DNA of 64,000 nt from the NCBI GenBank assembly GCA_019237115.1, contig JAFAHS010000266.1, forward strand, positions 1-64,000, in the 5' to 3' direction. The first letter of the stretch is position 1, and every line of letters starts with the position of its first letter. A program made the translations under genes and the position numbers. Below, piece by piece: positions 51,034 to 59,635 of the stretch. This DNA is from Deltaproteobacteria bacterium. GTDB taxonomy: Bacteria > Desulfobacterota > Binatia > Binatales > Binataceae. Under the pieces are notes generated by a model, which was not told where the DNA came from, did no database searches, and saw only the letters and a program-made list of their open reading frames with translations.

Positions 51034-52203
51034 CTACTCCTCTCGGACCCCTCTGAGGTGATGTCGACCCAAATGCTCCATCTCCGCGCCACTCGCCAGG
51101 GCAAAGCTTGCCGATGTTACGACCTCACGACCAAGTTCGCCCGCCAGCTTTTCAAGTCGCGACGCATGATTGACCGCGGGACCAACCACGGTGAAGTCGA
51201 GGCGATTGGTTGCACCAATGTTCCCATAGCTGACTTCTCCCAGACGCAAGGCCAACCCGAAGCGAATTTCCGGCTCGCCCAGGTCTCGGCGCGCCAGATT
51301 GCGCTCCTGGATCTTCGCCCGCACGAGCGCGGCCGCCCGCAGGGCGGCCCTGCACCGTGCGGCAACCTCCCTCTGATTCTCGAGCTCAAAGATCGCCAGC
51401 ATCGCGTCGCCGATAAATTTCAGCGCCTCACCACCCTCGGCTGCAACCGCATCGACCACAATCTCGAAGTACTCGTTCAACAGAGCGATCACCCGCTCCT
51501 TGGCCAGCGAGTCCGTAAGCGTGGTGAAGCCGCGGAGATCGCAGTACCAGATAACCGCGTGGATGGTTTCCTGGCTGCCGCGGGTGATCGCGCCCGACCA
51601 GACCTTCTCACCGGTACGATGCCCGACGTAGGTATCGAGAAGGTAGCGTGCCACCCGGCGAGTCGACTGGAGTTCGACAATAATGGCGAGCGCGTCTGCA
51701 ATCGCGGTCAGATCGGCAAGCTCGGCTTCACTGAACCCGCCGGGCCTGTCGGTCGCCCAGGAGATGGTGTTGATCTCGCCGCTCGAGCAAATCATCGGCA
51801 TAACCACGTAGTCGGTGCCGCCGGCGGCGCGGAGTTCCTCGACAATCGGGTAGTCCAGCGGGCATCCCGGATCGCAGATTTTCCGACGGATGCGTCGGCC
51901 GGTTCGTTTGAGCTCGGCCACCGGGCTGCGCGTCCACTCGGGGCTCTCGGTAAACGCGTGCGGCGCCGCCCTGCGAACCGCCCCACCCGCGTCTTCGCGC
52001 CGCCACGTATATGCGCTGGTGACGACTTGCGGATGCAAGGTCGCCACTGAACACGATGCGCGCCACAGCGGGATGCCGGCGGCCACAATGCGCCGGCACA
52101 TCTGGTCCCCGAATTTGCGCATGTGGGTGTCGTGTCGTCCCCGGCTGAGCATCCAGTTGACGACTTCAACCGCTCCGCTCTTTGGTGCGCTTTCGTGTTG
52201 CAT
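51034..52203 (-). CDS. Adenylate/guanylate cyclase domain protein
   Basis: A 389-residue protein with a C-terminal class III cyclase domain. AVIWYCDLRGFTTLTD holds the first metal Asp, KFIGDAMLAIF the second, and GNIGATNRLDFTVVGPAVNHASRLE the rest of the active site; Lys (ALKFIGDAM) and Asp (NRLDFTVVG) suggest ATP specificity. The N-terminal 200 residues resemble the W-x-L...YVVMPM sensor found in many bacterial cyclases of this group, without membrane helices. The start MQHESAPKSGAVEVV is the first Met of the conserved part. It diverges from the HisN-like gene. Confidence 0.88.
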   Translation of the reverse strand: MQHESAPKSGAVEVVNWMLSRGRHDTHMRKFGDQMCRRIVAAGIPLWRASCSVATLHPQVVTSAYTWRREDAGGAVRRAAPHAFTESPEWTRSPVAELKRTGRRIRRKICDPGCPLDYPIVEELRAAGGTDYVVMPMICSSGEINTISWATDRPGGFSEAELADLTAIADALAIIVELQSTRRVARYLLDTYVGHRTGEKVWSGAITRGSQETIHAVIWYCDLRGFTTLTDSLAKERVIALLNEYFEIVVDAVAAEGGEALKFIGDAMLAIFELENQREVAARCRAALRAAALVRAKIQERNLARRDLGEPEIRFGLALRLGEVSYGNIGATNRLDFTVVGPAVNHASRLEKLAGELGREVVTSASFALASGAEMEHLGRHHLRGVREE

Positions 52204-52438
52204 CGATTTGGACGACGCCCGCCGCAAGTATAGAGTCGCTCCGCACGGTAACTCCATGATTGAAATTCGCCATGGCTGCACCATCCACTTTGGGGGCTGC
52301 GCGGGGGTGGCGGACCGGCGATTCCCCCGTAACCAAGTCTTTATCCGCGCGGTCTTGTTCGCGGCGGGTGTTCTGGTCACCATGTCTGGAGAATGATGAT
52401 GAGCGGGACGCCGCTCACCAACCTACGTGGGTGAGGCT

Positions 52439-53266
52439 ATGCCGGGGCCGGAAGTTGCCGACCGTCAACTTGCAGAGTTCATCGAGTTCGCGCGTCATCT
52501 CGGGAAAGTTGCCGGCGACGTCATTTTGCCCCACTTTCGCGCTGCGCTGGATGTCACCAATAAAAAGACCGACTCCGGCCAGTTCGATCCGGTTACGATT
52601 GCCGACCGCGATGCCGAGCAAGCTATCCGCAACGAGATCTCCCGTCGATATCCGGGTCACGGCATTCATGGAGAAGAGCACGGACTCAAACCTGGCAGTG
52701 AACGGTTCACCTGGGTAATCGATCCGATCGACGGCACCCGCGCGTTCATGCTGGGACTGCTGCATTGGGGCACTCTGATCGCGCTCAACGATGGCGAGCG
52801 ACCGATCGTTGGCGTGATGCACCAGCCCTATACGGGCGAAACCTTCTTCGGTTCACGATTGGGCGCGGAGTTCGAGCATGGCGCGACCAGGCGTCCGCTG
52901 CGAGTTCGTCGCTGCGTCCGCATTGAAGATGCGATGGTCTCCGCGACCGACCCCGCGATGTTTCGCAAGGGCCCCGAACGCGAGGCGTTTGGCGAGATCG
53001 CGCGGACCGCCCGCCTCACTCGCTACGGCGGCGATTGCTACGCGTACTGCATGCTCGCCAGCGGTCTCATCGACCTGGTCATCGAGTCACAAAACCAAGC
53101 CTACGATCTGCAGGCGCTGATGCCGATCGTCGAGGCCGCCGGAGGCGTGATGACCACCTGGGCGGGCGGTTCGCCACAGGATGGCGGACAATCGGTCGCG
53201 GCCGGTGATCCCGCCTTGCACAAAATCGCACTAGAGATTCTTGGGTCCGGGGTGCCTCGGCTTTAG
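52439..53266 (+). CDS. Inositol-monophosphatase-family phosphatase, HisN (histidinol-phosphatase)-like
   Basis: A 275-residue Mg-dependent phosphatase. GEEHGLKPG, the metal motif WVIDPIDGTRAF and the late GGDCYAYCMLASGLIDLVIESQNQAYDLQALMPIVEAAGG are the family signatures; the GGDCYAYC form is typical of HisN-type histidinol-phosphatases rather than SuhB. No other his gene is nearby, so the assignment rests on sequence style. A 6-bp inverted repeat CTCACC/GGTGAG (52414-52435) covers its probable ribosome-binding site. The GST gene follows on the same strand after 24 nt. Confidence 0.8.
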   Translation: MPGPEVADRQLAEFIEFARHLGKVAGDVILPHFRAALDVTNKKTDSGQFDPVTIADRDAEQAIRNEISRRYPGHGIHGEEHGLKPGSERFTWVIDPIDGTRAFMLGLLHWGTLIALNDGERPIVGVMHQPYTGETFFGSRLGAEFEHGATRRPLRVRRCVRIEDAMVSATDPAMFRKGPEREAFGEIARTARLTRYGGDCYAYCMLASGLIDLVIESQNQAYDLQALMPIVEAAGGVMTTWAGGSPQDGGQSVAAGDPALHKIALEILGSGVPRL

Positions 53267-53290
53267 CGGCGAGTGCGGCGCGGTGCTTTG

Positions 53291-53935
53291 ATGCTCAAAA
53301 TCTGGGGCCGCCGCAACTCGTTCAATGTTCAAAAGGTGATGTGGCTGGTCGGCGAACTGGGACTGGAGCACCAGCGCATCGATGCGGGCGGTTCTTTCGG
53401 CGGGCTTAAGCGGCCCGAATTCCTGCAGATGAATCCGCACGGCCGCGTACCGGTCATCGACGACGACGGGATTGCCGTCTGGGAATCACACAGCATCATT
53501 CGCTACCTCAGCGCGAAGTATGGCCCGGGTTCATGGTGGATCGATGAGCCCGCCGAGCGCTCGTTCGCAGACCGTTGGATGGATTGGTCGCTCGCAACTT
53601 TGCAACCCGACTTCATGGAGCTCTTTTGGGGTTTCTACCGAACCCCGGCCGCGCAACGGGATTGGCCGAGGGTACACGCGCTGGTCGCGTGCTGCGCCGA
53701 ACACTTTCGGCTGCTCGATCGGCACCTCGCCGGCAAGTCCAGCCTGGCCGGAAACCGCCTTACCATGGCGGATATTCCCGCGGGCACCGCGCTGTACCGC
53801 TACTTCGAGCTCGAAATCGAGCGTCCCGCCGTACCCAACGTAAGGGCGTGGTACGAGCGCCTACAAGTGCGGGCTCCGTACCAAGAGCACGTCATGATCC
53901 CGTTCGAAGATCTCCGCGGCCGGCTCCAGTACTAG
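53291..53935 (+). CDS. Glutathione S-transferase
   Basis: A 214-residue GST. The N-terminal thioredoxin fold MLKIWGRRNSFNVQKVMWLVGELGL contains the likely catalytic Ser or Asn after GRR; HGRVPVIDDDGIAVWESHSIIRYL holds the cis-Pro and the glutathione-binding ES pair. The C-terminal helical domain ends NRLTMADIPAGTALYRYFEL (N-capping box). Resembles beta/theta-type bacterial GSTs of dehalogenase or detoxification function. The TAG stop overlaps the TAG stop of the convergent ku gene in a shared CTAG. Confidence 0.9.
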   Translation: MLKIWGRRNSFNVQKVMWLVGELGLEHQRIDAGGSFGGLKRPEFLQMNPHGRVPVIDDDGIAVWESHSIIRYLSAKYGPGSWWIDEPAERSFADRWMDWSLATLQPDFMELFWGFYRTPAAQRDWPRVHALVACCAEHFRLLDRHLAGKSSLAGNRLTMADIPAGTALYRYFELEIERPAVPNVRAWYERLQVRAPYQEHVMIPFEDLRGRLQY

Positions 53936-54813
53936 CGCGCGCGCCGCCGCGCACGTTCTTTCGGTGCACGGGATTTTTCCGCTTCTTCGGGGGCTTCCTT
54001 GCCCAGTTCTCCGGCGTCGCGGTCTGCCTTGACCTCGACCCCGCGCTTCTTGAGCGATTCCTTGAGTGCGCTCATCAGGTCGATGACCTTGCCGCGCTGT
54101 ACCTCGGGGGGAGGCTCGGCGATTTCCTGACCGCTGGCCTTCTGGCTCGCCGCTTCGATGACTCGTTCTCGATAACCGTCTTTGTACTGGTCGATGTCGA
54201 ACTTTTTCTGTGTCAGATCACCGATAAGCCGCTTGGCCAAGTCGACCTCGGCCGGTTTGGCAGGGGCGTCCGCTCCATGATCGATTTCGCCGAAGCCGCG
54301 CACCTCGTCGCCATAGTGCATGGTGTGGAGCATGAGACCATCTTTGTAGTTGCGGATCAGGACCACGTGTTCTTTACCGCGCATCGTGTACCGCGCGACC
54401 GCGACCTGCCTGGTGTCGTCCATGGCTTTGGCCAGCAGACGATAGGCGCGCGCCGAGGTCGGTTCGCATCCGAGCAGAAACGGGCTCTCAAAGAACACCG
54501 GGTCGACTTCCTCGATCGGAATGAATTCGCTGATTTCGATCGCGTGATCGCCGCGCGCCTCGAGATTCTTCAACTCCTGGTCGGTGAAAGTGACGTAACG
54601 CCCTTTCTCGATCTCGTAGCCCCGGACCAGCTCGCTGCGGTCGATGATCGCGTCGTCGACCGGGCAATAGATCTTCTGTTGGATGCGGCTGTTGTCTTTC
54701 GCGTGCAGCAGATTGAAGCTGATCGCCTTCGAGCTGGTCGCGGGAAACAAGCGCACCGGAATCGAAACGAGTCCGAAGGTAATACTTGCAGTGGCTATTG
54801 ATCGTGGCGGCAT
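53932..54813 (-). CDS. ku: Ku protein (non-homologous end joining)
   Basis: A 293-residue bacterial Ku. The core runs MPPRSIATASITFGLVSIPVRLF...FNLLHAKDNSRIQQKIYCPVDD...SELVRGYEIEKGRYV, then YKDGLMLHTMHYGDEVR; the bridge and a lysine/arginine-rich C-terminal tail (KERARRRAR) follow. Homodimers encircle DNA ends and recruit LigD, whose gene is divergent 106 bp away. The stop shares CTAG with the convergent GST gene. Length is standard. Confidence 0.96.
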   Translation of the reverse strand: MPPRSIATASITFGLVSIPVRLFPATSSKAISFNLLHAKDNSRIQQKIYCPVDDAIIDRSELVRGYEIEKGRYVTFTDQELKNLEARGDHAIEISEFIPIEEVDPVFFESPFLLGCEPTSARAYRLLAKAMDDTRQVAVARYTMRGKEHVVLIRNYKDGLMLHTMHYGDEVRGFGEIDHGADAPAKPAEVDLAKRLIGDLTQKKFDIDQYKDGYRERVIEAASQKASGQEIAEPPPEVQRGKVIDLMSALKESLKKRGVEVKADRDAGELGKEAPEEAEKSRAPKERARRRAR

Positions 54814-54864
54814 CGCCCTAGCCTCCGTTCAGTCCACGAAACCCTGTAAAGTATGCAGGGCGGG

Positions 54865-54894
54865 ATTGTATTTAGCTCCGGGCATGGTCTTCAA
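54865..54894 (-). promoter_or_regulatory. Candidate ku promoter
   Basis: On the minus strand, TTGAAG (54894-54889) and TACAAT (54870-54865) are separated by 18 bp, a good match. The predicted start lies about 45 nt before the ku ATG. CCCTG/CAGGG arms (54843-54861) just downstream could be an operator. Confidence 0.5.
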
Positions 54895-54919
54895 CTAGGG
54901 TACCAATAGATCGGCGGAA

Positions 54920-57571
54920 TTGTCTGTGCCACTCGATCGATACCGAAGCAAACGAAGTGCCAATCGCACACCGGAGCCGTTCGGCGGCCCCCAACCTGCG
55001 AAAAGCCCCACGAAAGGTGGCATTTTTATCATCCAGCAGCACCATGCACGCCGCATGCATTTTGACTTCAGGATGGAGATGGACGGGGTTCTGCGATCCT
55101 GGGCGGTGCCTAAAGGACCCGCACTGAACCCGGCCGACAAACGGCTGGCAATGATGGTCGAGGACCATCCACTCGAATACGGCGATTTTGAGGGAATCAT
55201 TCCCGCGGGCAACTACGGAGCGGGCGCGGTCATCGTCTGGGATCGCGGCACCTACACGATGATCGATCCGGCTGAGGGAACCCCGGCGGAAGCCGTGGAC
55301 AAGGGCAAAATCGACTTCGTGCTGAATGGCTACAAACTCCACGGAGTTTTCACTCTGGTTCGCACCAGCCCACGCGACGCCCAGCGCGCGGGCGAGAAAC
55401 AACAGTGGCTGCTGATCAAGAAGCGCGACCAACATGCCGAGGACGAGGACGTCCTGGAGAAACATCCCCGCTCGGTTCTGTCGGGGCTCACCCTCGCGGA
55501 GATGCAGGATAGCTCCCGCGTAGGGCAGAGGCTGATCGAAACACTGGCCGAGCTCAAAGCGCCGCAGCTCAAGGAAAAGCTTGAACCGCGCGCCTTTCCG
55601 CTGATGCTCGCGAAGCTCAGCGAGGATCTCGTGGACGGCGAGCAGTGGTTATTCGAGCTCAAGTACGACGGTGTCAGGGCTCTGGCGATTCGCGATGGCG
55701 AGCACACGCGCCTGTTCGCGCGCAGCGGCAGAGAGATCACCGCACGCTATCCGGAAGTAACCCTGGCCTTCAACAGCTTGCCGTTCGACCGGTTCGTCAT
55801 GGATGGCGAAATCGTCGCGCTCGATGAGAGCGGGAAACCCGGCTTCCAGCTGCTTCAGCGTCGGATGCACGTCGAGGATCGCCGACAGGTGGCGCGCCTG
55901 AGTTTCTCCGTCCCGGTCCACCACTTCTTGTTCGATATTCTCGCCTTCGATGGTTATGACCTTCGCCAGCTGGCACTTGAGCAACGCAAACACTTGCTCG
56001 GTCAGCTCATTCGTGGTGATGGTCCGCTGCGCTATTGCGACCACGTGGTCGGTCACGGCCGCGAATTCTATGACGAGGTCGAGAAGGCCGGCCTGGAAGG
56101 CATGATTGCGAAACGGCGCGAGGCCCCGTATCGGGGAGTGCGCAGTGCGGATTGGTTGAAGATCAAGTGTCCGCTCACTCGCTCGTTCGTCATCGGCGGG
56201 TACACCGACCCGGAGGGGACTCGCACCCATTTTGGCGCACTACTGCTCGGGATGTATGACGATCGCGGCGAACTCCGTTTCATGGACAAGGTCGGCACGG
56301 GATTCAGCCGCGACCTGCTCGCGAAAATTCACGCGCTTCTCACTCCACTGTCGCGATCCACTTCGCCGTTTCGCAAATCCGGCCCGGATGAACCCACGCC
56401 GCCACACGAGGCGCATTTCTGCGAACCCAAGCTGGTGTGCGCGGTTCGCTTCGGGGAGTTCACGGACCACGGCGGCATCCGGCATCCGGCGTTTCTGGGT
56501 CTGCTGCCTGAAGTAGACCCGCTCCAGTGTCGCTATCAAGAAGTCGATGAAGCGGAAGGGACCGCGCTGCCATCGGGAACCGTTGACCTGTCGGAGCCGG
56601 GCGGTGCGATTCGAGAGGCTGCCGAACCAGCCGGGCAAGCCGGTAATCATCGCCAGCGGCCAGATGACAACAGCAAGGTGGTAACGACTCACCCCGACAA
56701 GGTCTTCTGGCCTAAAGAGGGGTACACCAAGGGGGAGATGGTCGAATACTATCGCGCCATCTCGAAATGGATGCTGCCTTACCTGGCGGATCGGCCCGTG
56801 ATGCTGACGCGGTACCCGGATGGCATCGCCGGCAAGAACTTCTACCAGAAGGACGCGCCGGCCTTTGCTCCACGCTGGCTTCGCACCGAAAAGATCTACT
56901 CACAAGACGCGGACCGCGAGATCAGCTTCTTCGTCATCGATAGCGAAGACGCGCTGGCCTACATCGCCAATCTCGCGGCCATCACCATCCACATGTGGTC
57001 TTCACGCATCATTCATCTCGAGCGGCCCGACTGGCTGCTGTTCGATATAGATCCCAAGGGCTCAACCACTCCCAACGCCGTCCTGGTCGCCAAGGAGGTC
57101 GCCAAGACGCTGCGCGATCTGGGAATGAGGCCGTACATCAAGACCTCGGGCCAAATGGGCCTGCACGTCGTGGTGGGACTCAAGCCCAGATACACCTACG
57201 ATCAGGCAAAGATGTTCTCGGAGCTGGTGGGCCGGGTGGTGGTGGAGCGCATGCCGGAGATCGCGACGATGAATCGGAACCCCAGCACGCGCAACGGCAA
57301 AGTATATATCGACTACCTTCAACTCGGGCACGGAAGAACCATCGCGGCTCCCTTTTCCCTCAGGGCGCAAGACGGGGCGCCGGTTTCCACACCGCTCAAA
57401 TGGAGCGAAGTGCGCACCGACCTCGATCCGCGCGCATACAACATCAAGACCACCGTCGAGCGTATGAGCCGACTGGGCGAAGATCCTTTCCTGGGTGCGT
57501 TAACCGACCAGGTCACCCTGGAAGATGCGCTCCCGACCTTAGAAAAAACAGTTGCGGGCCCGTCCTCCTGA
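54920..57571 (+). CDS. ligD: ATP-dependent DNA ligase D (PE-LIG-POL)
   Basis: An 883-residue multi-domain ligase. The phosphoesterase domain comes first (HHARRMHFDFRME, about 41-53; EGIIPAGNYGAGAV). The ligase domain has adenylation Lys248 in FELKYDGVR, with EGMIAKRREAPY and DWLKIKC further on. The C-terminal polymerase domain begins near residue 590 (DKVFWPKEGYTKGEMVEYY) and has the metal pair in LLFDIDPKG. The order matches Pseudomonas LigD, not the mycobacterial POL-PE-LIG. TTG at 54920 or GTG at 54926 would be the start. With Ku it makes a complete bacterial NHEJ pair. Confidence 0.95.
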   Translation: MSVPLDRYRSKRSANRTPEPFGGPQPAKSPTKGGIFIIQQHHARRMHFDFRMEMDGVLRSWAVPKGPALNPADKRLAMMVEDHPLEYGDFEGIIPAGNYGAGAVIVWDRGTYTMIDPAEGTPAEAVDKGKIDFVLNGYKLHGVFTLVRTSPRDAQRAGEKQQWLLIKKRDQHAEDEDVLEKHPRSVLSGLTLAEMQDSSRVGQRLIETLAELKAPQLKEKLEPRAFPLMLAKLSEDLVDGEQWLFELKYDGVRALAIRDGEHTRLFARSGREITARYPEVTLAFNSLPFDRFVMDGEIVALDESGKPGFQLLQRRMHVEDRRQVARLSFSVPVHHFLFDILAFDGYDLRQLALEQRKHLLGQLIRGDGPLRYCDHVVGHGREFYDEVEKAGLEGMIAKRREAPYRGVRSADWLKIKCPLTRSFVIGGYTDPEGTRTHFGALLLGMYDDRGELRFMDKVGTGFSRDLLAKIHALLTPLSRSTSPFRKSGPDEPTPPHEAHFCEPKLVCAVRFGEFTDHGGIRHPAFLGLLPEVDPLQCRYQEVDEAEGTALPSGTVDLSEPGGAIREAAEPAGQAGNHRQRPDDNSKVVTTHPDKVFWPKEGYTKGEMVEYYRAISKWMLPYLADRPVMLTRYPDGIAGKNFYQKDAPAFAPRWLRTEKIYSQDADREISFFVIDSEDALAYIANLAAITIHMWSSRIIHLERPDWLLFDIDPKGSTTPNAVLVAKEVAKTLRDLGMRPYIKTSGQMGLHVVVGLKPRYTYDQAKMFSELVGRVVVERMPEIATMNRNPSTRNGKVYIDYLQLGHGRTIAAPFSLRAQDGAPVSTPLKWSEVRTDLDPRAYNIKTTVERMSRLGEDPFLGALTDQVTLEDALPTLEKTVAGPSS

Positions 57572-57732
57572 TTCGCCGTCCCGTCTGGCGGTCTCTGGGC
57601 GCCCGGGTCTCGTCCCGGCGCACCCGGTTTCGCCTGACAGTTCTTGCGAAACGCGATGTAGACCCCGAGAGCTCGCGTAAAGCGCGCGGCCGTAGGACGA
57701 GCGCTCGGTCCGATGACGCGCGCAGCGCAGAT

Positions 57733-58899
57733 TCAGTACGTAAAGTCCGGAGACCCGCCGATCAGAAACGCACCGGCGCGGGCCAGCATCCCATCACTGA
57801 CTGCCGCGTGCTGCGTCAAGGTGTGAATGTCGCGCAGATGGCGCTGGAGGGGAGACGAATTGTACGGTGCGGTGCCACCGCCCGCCGTGTAGCAGGTATC
57901 GACTATCGAGGCGGCGGTTTGTGCCGCCCATGCGACGCTGCCGACGACGCGCGCCGTCTCGGGCGGGGTCGGCGACCGTCCGGCGAGCGACGATTGCCAC
58001 ACCGCGCGCGATTCCGCCATGAGTAATTCGCGCGCGGCGCGCAAGCTGGTCTCCGCCTGAGCGAGTCGATGGTGGAACAGTGGTGAGTCGGCAATCGCGG
58101 AGCCGGCGTACAGACGTTTTTTGTTGGTCTGCACCAGCGCGACAATGTCGGCGAGCGCGTGCCTGGCAATTCCCACCCCCACGGCGCCGATGTGCAACGC
58201 GAACGACACCACCGGCGCCTTGTACAGCGCGCCGGGCACACACGATTGCCCCATAAAAATATCCAGCGAGTCATCAGTTGGGACCCGCAGGTTTTTCACC
58301 TCGATGTCATGGCTGCCGGTGCCGCGCAGTCCGCTGACCTCCCAGGTGTCGATGATCCGAGCCTGGTCGCTGCGAAACAGCATCGCGCGGATTTCGCGGG
58401 AACCGGGCAAGAGACCGGCCCGCGGTTGTCCGTTCTCGGTAACTACGCAATTGCCAAACAGCCATCGGGCATGCTGGCAGCCGCTCGCGAAAGCCCATCG
58501 GCCATTGACCAGATAGCCGCCCGCTCCCGCCGCCGCCTGTCCCTGCGGCGCGAAGGCCCCGCCGACGATCACGTCGGGCGTATTCGCGTAGATTTGATCG
58601 AATCGAGACCGCGGCAACAGCGCAAGCAGCATCGGCGACTCCGACCCGATCATGACCGTCCACCCGGTCGCCCCGTCGGCCGCTGCTATCGTCTCGATGA
58701 TCTCCATGGAGCGCAGCAAATCGACCTCGAGGCCGCCGTGGCTGCGGGGTGTGAGCATGCGGAAGCAGCCGGCCGCAATCAGTTGGTCGAGCAAGTCGAG
58801 CGGCAATCGCCGCTCCGATTCGATTTCCGCCGAGCGCGCGCTTATGGAGGGCGCCAGATCGCGCACCGCGGCCAGCACATCGATGGTATCGTCAGGCAT
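57733..58899 (-). CDS. Acyl-CoA dehydrogenase-like flavin monooxygenase (group D type)
   Basis: A 388-residue member of the acyl-CoA dehydrogenase fold that resembles flavin-dependent monooxygenases such as DszC, HsaA and p-hydroxyphenylacetate hydroxylase C2. SAEIESERRLPLDLLDQLIAAGCFRMLTPRSHGG and GGYLVNGRWAFASGCQHARW (in place of the GxKxWxS of true ACADs) indicate this group; SGLRGTGSHDIEVKNLRVP follows. It would need a flavin reductase, not seen nearby. The start MPDDTIDVLAAVRDL follows a longer frame without similarity. Substrate unknown. Confidence 0.8.
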   Translation of the reverse strand: MPDDTIDVLAAVRDLAPSISARSAEIESERRLPLDLLDQLIAAGCFRMLTPRSHGGLEVDLLRSMEIIETIAAADGATGWTVMIGSESPMLLALLPRSRFDQIYANTPDVIVGGAFAPQGQAAAGAGGYLVNGRWAFASGCQHARWLFGNCVVTENGQPRAGLLPGSREIRAMLFRSDQARIIDTWEVSGLRGTGSHDIEVKNLRVPTDDSLDIFMGQSCVPGALYKAPVVSFALHIGAVGVGIARHALADIVALVQTNKKRLYAGSAIADSPLFHHRLAQAETSLRAARELLMAESRAVWQSSLAGRSPTPPETARVVGSVAWAAQTAASIVDTCYTAGGGTAPYNSSPLQRHLRDIHTLTQHAAVSDGMLARAGAFLIGGSPDFTY

Positions 58900-59096
58900 G
58901 TTTGTGTCTCCCGGCAGAAATGACAGACTGCACGGCCGTCGGGCAAACCGGGTCTCGCTCACGCGGGGAGAAGAGCAGCGTTGCGGCGGAAGTTGAGAGA
59001 ACCACGACTCTTAAAGAGAGACGCCCCCGGGTCCGCACACGCGCGCGCCGGTCCCGACCCCCAGCACCCCGGCGGCCCGTCAGCAGGGGCGAGCGC

Positions 59097-59420
59097 CTAG
59101 CGAGGCTGCGCTTCCGCGTAGCGCTTGAACGCGTCCAGCGTGAGATCCCAGAAGCTGCTCACTTCCTGGAGTTTGGCGATCAGCTGCCGCACCGCGTCAC
59201 GTCCCATCGGTGCCAATTCGTAAATCTGCTCGCGGCCGCTTTTCTTGGCCCGGATCAGCCCGGCCCGCTTAAGCACTCGCGTATGCTTGCAGACCGCCGG
59301 ACGGCTGATCGCAAAGCCTCTGGCCAGCGCGCTGGCCCGGCAGGGGCTGGAAGCGAGTCGCCGCAGCAGTTCGCGGCGAGTTGAATCGGCCAGCGCGGCG
59401 ATGGTGTTCTCGATTTTCAT
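59097..59420 (-). CDS. ArsR-type winged-helix regulator
   Basis: A 107-residue regulator. IENTIAALADSTRRELLRRLASSPCRASALARGFAISRPAVCKHTRVLKRAGLIRAKKSGREQIYELAP is the ArsR/SmtB-like winged HTH; no CxCxxC metal motif is present, so metal sensing is doubtful. The C-terminal SSFWDLTLDAFKRYAE is the tail common in ArsR genes paired with SRPBCC genes, but no such gene is adjacent. An imperfect inverted repeat lies just upstream. Confidence 0.88.
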   Translation of the reverse strand: MKIENTIAALADSTRRELLRRLASSPCRASALARGFAISRPAVCKHTRVLKRAGLIRAKKSGREQIYELAPMGRDAVRQLIAKLQEVSSFWDLTLDAFKRYAEAQPR

Positions 59421-59429
59421 CTCTTAATA

Positions 59430-59447
59430 CGTTACTCGACAGTTACG
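59430..59447. promoter_or_regulatory. Operator-like inverted repeat before arsR
   Basis: CGTTACT (59430-59436), spacer CGAC, AGTTACG (59441-59447): 6 of 7 positions complementary. It is 10 nt upstream of the arsR ATG, suitable for autoregulation. The remaining 59448-59635 gap shows nothing recognisable. Confidence 0.4.
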
Positions 59448-59635
59448 TGATTGCAAGACACCCGGTCTCGCTGTGAGCGGCGCCGCGCGTCAGGCGAGTT
59501 CCGCGCTATCGCGCTCCGGGCGAAGCACAGCGTGTCGAAGTCGAACTGACCAGACCGGGTGAGGCTGCTCGATCCGGCGCGCACACCGCCGACGCCGGAG
59601 ACGCCCGAGCGATGGTCAGTGCGAGGCTCGCTGAT

